64,000 nt of DNA from an uncultured Collinsella sp. (lineage in GTDB: Bacteria; Actinomycetota; Coriobacteriia; Coriobacteriales; Coriobacteriaceae). Positions 42,879-49,189 of this stretch are shown one piece after another. Position numbers and translations under genes: made by a program. Below the pieces are notes generated by a model. That model saw only the letters and a program-made list of their open reading frames with translations, had not been told where the DNA came from and made no database searches. The DNA is taken from assembly GCA_900542825.1 (NCBI GenBank), contig UQOY01000011.1, positions 1-64,000 on the forward strand, given 5' to 3'. The stretch's first letter is position 1; every line of letters starts with the position of its first letter.

Positions 42879-42965
42879 GCGGGCGTGGCGGAATTGGCAG
42901 ACGCGTACGGTTCAGGTCCGTATGGGGGCAACCCCATGAAGGTTCAAGTCCTTTCGCCCGCACCA
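42879..42965 (+). tRNA. tRNA-Leu (CAG)
   Basis: 87 bases with a long variable arm and encoded CCA. Acceptor GCGGGCG/CGCCCGC is perfect; loop TTCAGGT gives anticodon CAG. A terminator (AGCTCCC / GGGGGCT, T6) follows at 42975-43001. Nineteen bases later begins the 117-base repeat element with an inverted copy of this tRNA's T-arm. Confidence 0.95.
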
Positions 42966-43019
42966 TTGATTGAAAGAGCTCCCAGCAATGGGGGCTTTTT
43001 TGTTATGGGCCCATCGCAG

Positions 43020-43136
43020 GGACTTGAACCTGTGAAGGAGCGAGCGTAAAGAAAACGCGGAGCGTTTTTAGCGAGCTGGCGAGGACGCCGGCAGGCGGCC
43101 GAAGCCGGTGCGGATCCGCGAAGCGGATACGCGGAC
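43020..43136 (+). repeat. 117-base tRNA-linked GC-rich element, Leu copy
   Basis: It begins GGACTTGAACCT, the exact reverse complement of the tRNA-Leu T-arm (42940-42951). Then come hairpin A (AAAACGC-GGA-GCGTTTT), hairpin B (GCCGGC ... GCCGGT) and hairpin C (ATCCGC-GAA-GCGGAT). It passes directly into a second copy of the tRNA-Leu 3' tail. Confidence 0.85.
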
Positions 43137-43201
43137 GTCCTTTCGCCCGCACCATTGATTGAAAGAGCTCCCAGCAATGGGAGCTTTTTTGTTATGGGCC
43201 T
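43137..43201 (+). repeat. Duplicate of tRNA-Leu 3' tail and terminator
   Basis: GTCCTTTCGCCCGCACCA and the following terminator repeat 42948-43012 with one base changed (ggggg to gggag in the stem). This makes a direct repeat of about 64 bases on both sides of the GC-rich element. Confidence 0.9.
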
Positions 43202-43271
43202 CCTGTTAGTGTCACGTGGCTGCTTCGTGCGGGTATCCTAGTGCCAACGTGTGCCTATCAGAGGAGAGACC

Positions 43272-44210
43272 ATGCTGTTGTCCGGTATTATCGCCGCTCT
43301 TACGAGCCTTCTACTTCCCATCATCATTTTGCTGCTGCTGCTCCCCAACGCCTGCTATGTCGTTGAACAGCAGCATGCCGTGATCATCGAGCGCCTGGGC
43401 AAGTTTAACCGCATCGTCAACGCGGGCTTCCACATGAAGGTGCCAGTGATCGACCGCAAGGCCGCCACGGTGAGTCTGCGCACCATGAAAAACGGCTTCG
43501 GCATCGACGTTAAGACCCAGGACAACGTGACCATCGGCCTTGAGGTTTCTGCTCAGTACCACGTGAGCTATGACATGGGCGCCGGCCCGGCAGATTCGGG
43601 TATCTACAAGAGCTACTACATGCTGCAGGAGCCCGTCGACCAGATGCGCGATTTCATCACCGATGCCCTGCGATCTTCCATCCCTGTCTATACGCTCGAT
43701 GAGGTCTTTGCCAAGAAGGATGACATCGCCAAGGACGTCAACGCCACCGTGTCCGAGCAGATGGCTGCCTACGGGTTTACCCTCGTGTCGACACTCATCA
43801 CCAAGATCGCGCTGCCGACCGAGGTCGAGAACTCCATGAACGACATCAACGCCGCCCAGCGAAAGCGCGCTGCTGCGCAGGAGCTCGCCGAGGCCGACCG
43901 CATCAAGCGCGTCACCGAGGCGACCGCCGAGGCCGAGGCGATGGAAAAGGCGGGCGAGGGCATCGCCAACCAGCGCAAGGCCATCGCGCTGGGCATCAAG
44001 GATTCGCTCGAGATCATCCAGGAGACGGGTGTCGGCAACGACGAGGCCAACCAGCTGTTCATGTTTACGCAGTGGTCCGAGATGATGACGGAGTTCGCTC
44101 GCACGGGTAAAACCTCGACGGTCGTGTTGCCGAGCGATTTCTCGCAGTCGGCCTCGATGTTCGAGCAGATGCTGACCGCCAGCAAAGTTCAAAACGATTC
44201 GAAGGAGTAG
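43272..44210 (+). CDS. SPFH/Band 7 membrane protein (stomatin/slipin-like)
   Basis: 312 residues. An N-terminal membrane segment (LLSGIIAALTSLLLPIIIL) is followed by the Band 7 domain (CYVVEQQHAVIIERLGKFNR, PVIDRKAATVSLRT) and a long charged helix (RKRAAAQELAEADRIKRV) likely to form a coiled coil, ending in a polar tail. Such proteins oligomerise in membrane microdomains; the exact role is not known. No NfeD partner gene is adjacent. GAGGAGAG precedes ATG 43272. rlmH follows after 6 bases. Confidence 0.88.
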   Translation: MLLSGIIAALTSLLLPIIILLLLLPNACYVVEQQHAVIIERLGKFNRIVNAGFHMKVPVIDRKAATVSLRTMKNGFGIDVKTQDNVTIGLEVSAQYHVSYDMGAGPADSGIYKSYYMLQEPVDQMRDFITDALRSSIPVYTLDEVFAKKDDIAKDVNATVSEQMAAYGFTLVSTLITKIALPTEVENSMNDINAAQRKRAAAQELAEADRIKRVTEATAEAEAMEKAGEGIANQRKAIALGIKDSLEIIQETGVGNDEANQLFMFTQWSEMMTEFARTGKTSTVVLPSDFSQSASMFEQMLTASKVQNDSKE

Positions 44211-44216
44211 ACGCGC

Positions 44217-44687
44217 GTGAAATACACCGTCGTTTGCGTCGGTAAGCTCAAGGAGCGCTTTTGGAAGGACGCGTGCGCCGAGTACACCAAGCGCTTAGGT
44301 GCCTATGCCAAGGTGGATATCCGCGAGGTGGCCGATATCGATCCGGCTAAGGCGGGCGGCGTGGATGCCGCGCGCGACAAGGAGGGGGCGGCGATACTTG
44401 CGGCCCTGCCGCCTCGAGCGCATGTGATCTTGCTGGCCATTGAGGGCAAAGAGCGCTCGAGCGAGGAGCTTTCGGCGCGGCTCGATGATCTTATGCTACG
44501 TGGTAACAGCGACATCGCCTTTGTGATTGGCGGATCGGACGGCGTGAGCGATGACGTGCGCGCGCGAGCCGACGAGATGCTCAGCTTTGGACGTATTACC
44601 TTGCCGCATAACTTGGCGCGCGTGGTGCTGCTGGAGCAAATCTACCGCGCCTGCAAGATCAGCCGTGGCGAGCCGTATCACAAATAG
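44217..44687 (+). CDS. rlmH: 23S rRNA pseudouridine-1915 N3-methyltransferase RlmH
   Basis: 156 residues, a SPOUT-class enzyme. YTVVCVGKLKERFWKDA at the start, VIGGSDGVSDDV in the knot and the closing LLEQIYRACKISRGEPYHK are hallmarks. It methylates pseudouridine 1915 in helix 69 of 23S rRNA. It starts with GTG 44217 and is probably cotranscribed with the SPFH gene. Confidence 0.95.
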   Translation: MKYTVVCVGKLKERFWKDACAEYTKRLGAYAKVDIREVADIDPAKAGGVDAARDKEGAAILAALPPRAHVILLAIEGKERSSEELSARLDDLMLRGNSDIAFVIGGSDGVSDDVRARADEMLSFGRITLPHNLARVVLLEQIYRACKISRGEPYHK

Positions 44688-44760
44688 GTCGGCAATACGA
44701 AACAATGCCGTGGGACAATAGCCTTCGTTTTGAAGAGCGTGTCTGAGAGGACTATGAGAT

Positions 44761-45531
44761 ATGAAGATTGGATTTGTCGGTTTTGGCAATATGGCGAGCG
44801 CTATGGCCGATGGCTGGATCGCCGCCGGTGTGGCTGCGAGCGATATGTGCGCCTGCGCGGGCCACTATGACGCCTTGGTTGAGCGTTGTGAGGCGCGTGG
44901 GATGGTTGCCTGTCGTGATGCGGCGGAGGTTGTCGCCGCATCCGATATCGTGGTCGCTGCGGTCAAGCCATACATGATTGAGAAGGTCTTCGCTCCGCTC
45001 AAAGACACCCTTGCCGACAAGGTTGTCCTTTCGGTCGCCTGGACTTGGGACAGCGCCAAGTGGGAAAAGGTCCTGCCGGGTGTCGCGCATATCTCGACGG
45101 TGCCCAACACACCGGTTTCGGTGGGCGAAGGCGTCATCGCCTGCGAGAAGTCCTCTACGCTCAGCGACGAGCAACGTGCTGTTGTGCTCGACCTGCTCGG
45201 TAAGCTTGGTGCTGTCGTCGGGCTCGACACGAGCCTGCTGTTTGTGGGCGGTACCGTGGGCGGTTGCGCACCGGCATTTGTCGCCATGGCGATTGAGGCC
45301 TTGGGCGACGCGGCCGTCAAGCACGGTATCCCGCGCGCCGATGCCTATCGCATTGTGAGCCAGATGGTGCTGGGCACGGCAAAGCTGCAGCTTGCGACTG
45401 GTCAGCATCCTGCGGCGATGAAGGATGCCGTATGCTCACCCGGCGGCGCCACCATCAAGGGCGTCGTCGCGCTCGAGGATGCTGGCATGCGCAGCGCCCT
45501 GGTCAAGGCCATCGACGCCACCCTCCAGTAA
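44761..45531 (+). CDS. proC: Pyrroline-5-carboxylate reductase
   Basis: 256 residues. The N-terminal Rossmann motif is IGFVGFGNMASAMADGW. The C-terminal signature reads PAAMKDAVCSPGGATIKGVVALED, the ProC consensus. It reduces pyrroline-5-carboxylate to proline with NAD(P)H. GAGAGGA precedes ATG 44761. Single gene; other proline genes are not in the window. Confidence 0.92.
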   Translation: MKIGFVGFGNMASAMADGWIAAGVAASDMCACAGHYDALVERCEARGMVACRDAAEVVAASDIVVAAVKPYMIEKVFAPLKDTLADKVVLSVAWTWDSAKWEKVLPGVAHISTVPNTPVSVGEGVIACEKSSTLSDEQRAVVLDLLGKLGAVVGLDTSLLFVGGTVGGCAPAFVAMAIEALGDAAVKHGIPRADAYRIVSQMVLGTAKLQLATGQHPAAMKDAVCSPGGATIKGVVALEDAGMRSALVKAIDATLQ

Positions 45532-45542
45532 GCCTGTCATCT

Positions 45543-45677
45543 AGGGACAGGTTTATTTTGGCAGGTTTTTCCTGCGGTTTTGTCGAATGTGCGAAAAGCG
45601 CCCCGCAACTGGCTCAATTCCAGTTGCGGGGCGCTTGCGTTTGCCCAGATAAAACCGACCAAAATAAACCTGTCCCT
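45543..45677. repeat. Long two-level palindrome
   Basis: Outer arms of 27 bases (45543-45569 and 45651-45677, two mismatches) start AGGGACAGGTTTATTTTGG. An inner perfect 15-bp stem is at 45598-45612 with 45620-45634. It lies between proC and the small membrane protein gene (convergent), where it may act as a two-way terminator. The outer arm recurs at the window start. Confidence 0.85.
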
Positions 45678-45687
45678 TTTTGGCAGG

Positions 45688-45861
45688 TTAGTCCCAGAAG
45701 CCGTCTTGATCGTCCTCGGATTTGGGTCCGCGGTCGACGTAGAGCTTATGGGTGCGCTTCTCCATTACAAAGGCAAGAATCGCAAACAGTAGGATGCCGC
45801 CGGCGAAAAGGATGGCAAAACCGGTGCGGGTGCCAAACAAAAAGGAAAAAACTGCGTCCAT
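45688..45861 (-). CDS. Small single-pass membrane protein
   Basis: 57 residues, starting MDAVFSFLFGTRTGFAILF. One membrane segment of about 25 residues (residues 12-33) is followed by MEKRTHKLYVDRGPKS and an acidic tail ending DDQDGFWD. AGAAGGCA lies upstream of ATG 45861, and codon choice is like that of its neighbours. The positive residues after the membrane segment suggest an outside-in orientation with the tail in the cytosol. Function unknown; a short protein of this kind is easy to miss. Confidence 0.7.
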   Translation of the reverse strand: MDAVFSFLFGTRTGFAILFAGGILLFAILAFVMEKRTHKLYVDRGPKSEDDQDGFWD

Positions 45862-45972
45862 TGGGTGCCTTCTTGCGTAGTTGGGTTGGGTCGTAAACGC
45901 TCATAAGTATATACTTGCCCATACATGTACAAGGTTGCAACCTAAATGGAATGTATATCGCCGGAGGATCTA

Positions 45973-47256
45973 ATGCTTGATATCAAGTTTGTTCGCGAGA
46001 ACCCCGATGCCATCGATACCGCCATGGCCAACCGCCAGACGTCTTGGGATCGCGAGAAGTTCTTTGAGCTCGACGACGAGCGCCGTGCCGTCATCACCGA
46101 GGTCGAGGAGCTCCAGGCCACGCGTAATGCCGAGTCCAAGAAGATCGGCGCTCTGATGAAAGAGGGCAAGAAGGACGAGGCCGAGGCTGCCAAGGAGGCC
46201 GTGCGCGCCGTCAACGAGAAGATTGACGGTTTGGCCGAGCGCCGCACTGCTCTCGAGCAGGAGCAGTACGACTTCATGGCTCACCTGCCCAACATCCCTT
46301 GCGAGGCCACGCCGTACGGCAAGGACGAGGACGAGAACGTCGAGCGCCGTCGTTGGGGCACCCCGCGCGAGTTCGACTTCGACTTTAAGCCGCACTGGGA
46401 CCTGGGCACCGACCTCGACATCCTCGATTTCGAGCGCGGCAACAAGCTCTCCGGCAGCCGCTTCACCGTTCTCGGTGGCGCCGGCGCCCGTTTGGAGCGC
46501 GCCCTCATCAACTTCTTCCTTGACACGCACACCAGCCGTGGCTTTAAGGAGTGGTGGCCGCCCATCGTCGTTAAGCGTCAGACCATGTTTGGCACGGGTC
46601 AGTTGCCCAAGTTTGAGGACGACGCCTATCACGTCTCGGGCGATAACTTCCTGATCCCCACCGCCGAGGTCGTGCTTACCAACCTGCACGCCGGCGAGGT
46701 TCTCGACGCCGACACCCTGCCGCGCCGCTACACTGCCTTCACTCCCTGCTTCCGCGAGGAAGCCGGCTCTGCTGGTCGCGACACCCGCGGCATCATCCGC
46801 CAGCACGAGTTCGACAAGGTCGAGATGGTCAAGTTTGCCAAGCCGGAGGAGTCCGACGAGGAGCTCGAGAGCATGACCGCCGAGGCCGAGTACCTGCTGC
46901 AGCAGCTGGGCCTTCCGTATCGCGTGATTAGCCTGTGCACCGGCGACCTGGGCTTCTCTGCCCGTCAGACCTACGACATCGAAGTTTGGCTGCCGAGCTA
47001 CAACGCCTACAAGGAGATCAGCTCCTGCTCCAACTGCGGCGACTTCCAGGCCCGTCGCGCCAACATCAAGTATCGCGACCCCGAGAACTTCAAGGGCTCG
47101 CGCTACCTGCACACCCTCAACGGTTCCGGCCTGCCGGCTGGCCGCACCATGGCCGCCATCCTGGAGAACTACCAGAACGTCGACGGCACCATCACGATCC
47201 CCGAGGTTCTTCGTCCTTACATGGGCGGCCTCGAGAAGATCGAGCCGGTCGCGTAG
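45973..47256 (+). CDS. serS: Seryl-tRNA synthetase
   Basis: 427 residues. The N-terminal long antiparallel coiled coil (about residues 30-100, e.g. [20 protein letters not shown]) is the tRNA-Ser arm. Class II motifs 2 and 3 are [21 protein letters not shown] and [19 protein letters not shown] (in parts). It charges tRNA-Ser, one of which is encoded at 51725. GGAGG precedes ATG 45973; an upstream ATG at 45946 would add nine residues not found in the family. Terminator at 47279-47307. Confidence 0.95.
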   Translation: MLDIKFVRENPDAIDTAMANRQTSWDREKFFELDDERRAVITEVEELQATRNAESKKIGALMKEGKKDEAEAAKEAVRAVNEKIDGLAERRTALEQEQYDFMAHLPNIPCEATPYGKDEDENVERRRWGTPREFDFDFKPHWDLGTDLDILDFERGNKLSGSRFTVLGGAGARLERALINFFLDTHTSRGFKEWWPPIVVKRQTMFGTGQLPKFEDDAYHVSGDNFLIPTAEVVLTNLHAGEVLDADTLPRRYTAFTPCFREEAGSAGRDTRGIIRQHEFDKVEMVKFAKPEESDEELESMTAEAEYLLQQLGLPYRVISLCTGDLGFSARQTYDIEVWLPSYNAYKEISSCSNCGDFQARRANIKYRDPENFKGSRYLHTLNGSGLPAGRTMAAILENYQNVDGTITIPEVLRPYMGGLEKIEPVA

Positions 47257-47278
47257 GTTGCCTACATAAGCGATTTGC

Positions 47279-47307
47279 AAGGGCGCTCCTTTCTGGGCGC
47301 CCTTTTT
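47279..47307 (+). terminator. Terminator after serS
   Basis: AAGGGCGC-tcctttctgg-GCGCCCTT, then TTT. Confidence 0.8.
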
Positions 47308-47428
47308 GTGCGCGGAGCTTTACCATATCGCGCGGACAGCTCAATAGAAAACACACGAACAAACGTTCTGTATATAGCCATCTACCTGCTATGCTTATGT
47401 TAAATAGAAGCGAAAGGAAGGGGATGCG

Positions 47429-47806
47429 ATGGAGCTGTTTGATGAGCGGGTAGTTTTGTTTGAGAGCGATGAAGGTGGGGAGCACCTACTAGTTACGTGT
47501 GAGCCATCGGGTGTGGGTGGTTTGGTGGTGCGGCAGACGAGCGAGGGTCCGTTGACCCAATGGTGCTTTGAGGAGTCGCCGCATGTAGTCGAGACCTTTG
47601 TGACGCACGAGGGACTTGTGGCGCTTGAGCAGTTCTATGGAGTTGGGACTTCTAACCAGGTGGCACGCATGCTGAGTATCTCGTTTGCCGATTATGACTG
47701 TGCCCAGCGGGTGCGCTCGCTTTTGAGGGAACTCGGTGCTGGGTTCGATGTAGTTGAAAAACCGATTGATCGCATGGGGGACGTTGGCGCATGCGGAGCT
47801 GCGTGA
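47429..47806 (+). CDS. Hypothetical protein, probably frameshifted near its end
   Basis: 125 residues in the open frame (MELFDERVVLFESDEGGEHLLVT..., SLLRELGAGFDVVEKPIDRMG). I do not recognise the family. After a run of five G at 47776-47780 the frame ends in an unlikely tail (DVGACGAA). With one G fewer, it would continue as TLAHAELREEHILEKKFEIV to a stop at 47853-47855, giving about 141 residues with a charged, helical C-terminus. GGAAGGGG lies upstream of ATG 47429. The tRNA-Arg 1 promoter overlaps the extended 3' end. Confidence 0.6.
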   Translation: MELFDERVVLFESDEGGEHLLVTCEPSGVGGLVVRQTSEGPLTQWCFEESPHVVETFVTHEGLVALEQFYGVGTSNQVARMLSISFADYDCAQRVRSLLRELGAGFDVVEKPIDRMGDVGACGAA

Positions 47807-47841
47807 GGAACATATTCTCGAAAAAAAGTTTGAGATTGTGC

Positions 47842-47871
47842 TTGACTCCAACTAACTAAAGTGGTTTTATA
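47842..47871 (+). promoter_or_regulatory. tRNA-Arg 1 promoter
   Basis: TTGACT (47842-47847), 18 bases, TTTATA (47866-47871), 11 bases before the tRNA. Confidence 0.6.
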
Positions 47872-47882
47872 TGTCTTGCGCT

Positions 47883-47959
47883 GCGGCGTTACCTCAGCTG
47901 GATAGAGGGTCTGACTACGAATCAGAACGTCATAGGTTCGAATCCTATACGCCGCACCA
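47883..47959 (+). tRNA. tRNA-Arg (ACG), copy 1
   Basis: 77 bases with encoded CCA; acceptor GCGGCGT/ACGCCGC; loop CTACGAA gives ACG, whose A34 is normally converted to inosine. The terminator at 47968-47999 (AGCTCTC / GGGAGCT, T-run) is followed by the 117-base element. Confidence 0.95.
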
Positions 47960-48013
47960 AATGACTTTAAAGCTCTCGGCAACGGGAGCTTTTCTTTTTT
48001 GGAAACCATGCAT

Positions 48014-48130
48014 GGATTCGAACCTCGGTCGAGGCGCGAGCGTAAAGCGGACGCGGAGCGTCCGTAGCGAGCGGGCGAGCACGCCGGCAGGTGGGCGAAG
48101 CCGGCGCGGATCCGCGCAGCGGATGCGCGG
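48014..48130 (+). repeat. 117-base tRNA-linked GC-rich element, Arg copy 1
   Basis: It starts GGATTCGAACCT, the inverted T-arm of tRNA-Arg, exactly 68 bases after that T-arm. Hairpin A here is CGGACGC-GGA-GCGTCCG. It ends in AATCCTATACGCCGCACCA (48131-48149), the tRNA-Arg 3' tail, and a second terminator. Confidence 0.88.
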
Positions 48131-48203
48131 AATCCTATACGCCGCACCAATCGAACTTGAAGCCTCCGGCAACGGGGGCTTTTCTTTTATGGCAACACCG
48201 CAT

Positions 48204-48227
48204 GGATTCGAACCTCGGTCGAGGCGC
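48204..48227 (+). repeat. Truncated start of the element
   Basis: The first 24 bases of the element (inverted T-arm plus CGGTCGAGGCGC) recur 68 bases after the duplicated tail at 48131, then the match stops. Confidence 0.8.
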
Positions 48228-48271
48228 AAACAGCCTAATCACCACTCCGTAAAATTTTTTCAAATTGTCGC

Positions 48272-48300
48272 TTGACCCATCGGGGGCTCGCGTGCATAAT
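48272..48300 (+). promoter_or_regulatory. tRNA-Arg 2 promoter
   Basis: TTGACC (48272-48277), 17 bases, CATAAT (48295-48300), with TTTTTTCAAATTGTCGC upstream. Confidence 0.75.
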
Positions 48301-48312
48301 AATCCGTGCGTT

Positions 48313-48389
48313 GCGGCGTTACCTCAGCTGGATAGAGGGTCTGACTACGAATCAGAACGTCATAGGTTCGAATCCTATACGCCGCACCA
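48313..48389 (+). tRNA. tRNA-Arg (ACG), copy 2
   Basis: Identical to copy 1 over 77 bases. Own promoter and terminator (48398-48426). Confidence 0.95.
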
Positions 48390-48443
48390 ATTGACTTTAA
48401 AGCTCCCGGCAACGGGGGCTTTTCTTATATGGGAGCATTGCGG

Positions 48444-48560
48444 AGATTCGAACCTCGGTCGAGGCGCGAGCGTCAAGAAAACGCGGAGCGTTTTCAGCGA
48501 GCGGGCGAGCACGCCGGCAGGCGGGCGAAGCCGGCGCGGATCCGCGCAGCGGATGCGCGG
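48444..48560 (+). repeat. 117-base tRNA-linked GC-rich element, Arg copy 2
   Basis: Same plan and length as copy 1, 68 bases after the T-arm. The inverted T-arm has one change (AGATTCGAACCT). Hairpin A is AAAACGC-GGA-GCGTTTT, the Leu-type stem. It ends in the tRNA-Arg tail (48561-48579) and a duplicate terminator. Confidence 0.88.
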
Positions 48561-48696
48561 AATCCTATACGCCGCACCAATTGACTTTAAAGCTCCCGGC
48601 AACGGGGGCTTTTCTTATATCGCGATGCACCGAAGATCGCGCTAAGTGGTCCAAATGAGTAAAAATCAAATTCAATAACTTTTTTTGAAAAAACGC

Positions 48697-48725
48697 TTGA
48701 CCAATATTCAGTCCATGTGCATAAT
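48697..48725 (+). promoter_or_regulatory. tRNA-Arg 3 promoter
   Basis: TTGACC (48697-48702), 17 bases, CATAAT (48720-48725); an A/T-rich tract (ACTTTTTTTGAAAAAACG) precedes it. Confidence 0.75.
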
Positions 48726-48737
48726 AATCAACAAGTC

Positions 48738-48814
48738 GCGGCGTTACCTCAGCTGGATAGAGGGTCTGACTACGAATCAGAACGTCATAGGTTCGAATCC
48801 TATACGCCGCACCA
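48738..48814 (+). tRNA. tRNA-Arg (ACG), copy 3
   Basis: Identical to copies 1 and 2. Own promoter and terminator (48824-48853). Confidence 0.95.
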
Positions 48815-48868
48815 TTTGAGCTTGAAGCCTCCGGCAACGGGGGCTTTTCTTTTACGCCGGCATCCCAT

Positions 48869-48985
48869 GGATTCGAACCTCGGTCGAGGCGTGAGCGTGA
48901 AGCGGACGCGGAGCGTCCGTAGCGAACGGGCGAGCACGCCGACAGGCGGGCGAAGCCGGCGCGGATCCGCGAAGCGGATGCGCGG
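48869..48985 (+). repeat. 117-base tRNA-linked GC-rich element, Arg copy 3
   Basis: Same plan, again 68 bases after the T-arm, with hairpin A of the CGGACGC/GCGTCCG type. The segment after it (48986-49058), comprising tRNA tail, terminator and spacer, repeats 48796-48868 almost exactly. Confidence 0.88.
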
Positions 48986-49058
48986 AATCCTATACGCCGC
49001 ACCATTTGAGCTTGAAGCCTCCGGCAACGGGGGCTTTTCTTTTACGCCGGCATCCCAT

Positions 49059-49097
49059 GGATTCGAACCTCGGTCGAGGCGCGAGCGTTAAGCGGAC
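49059..49097 (+). repeat. Truncated element after Arg copy 3
   Basis: The first 39 bases of the element recur, breaking off inside hairpin A at AGCGGAC. It marks the right edge of the tRNA-Arg array. Confidence 0.82.
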
Positions 49098-49189
49098 TAT
49101 TTCTTATCGACTCGTGTAAGATTCCGAGTAGGTGTCGCGGCCCATCCGCGACCGCTCCTTCTCTCGACGACCGATCAGGGTGATATTTC

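Noticed and set aside
42951..43177. Minus-strand frame of 77 codons at the tRNA-Leu repeat
   Set aside because: It consists of the duplicated tRNA tail and the GC-rich element read backwards.
41918..44210. Prophage or integrative island at tRNA-Leu
   Set aside because: No integrase, phage or plasmid gene follows; only the short element separates the duplicated tRNA tails.
47883..48985. Regularly spaced repeats as a possible CRISPR array
   Set aside because: The repeated units are complete tRNA genes, terminators and a 117-base element, with spacing of hundreds of bases and no cas genes.
47871..49091. Several arginine- and serine-rich reading frames of 75-146 codons on both strands
   Set aside because: They run through tRNA-Arg genes, terminators and the GC-rich element and arise from the repeats being open in several frames. 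None has its own ribosome binding site with protein-like content.
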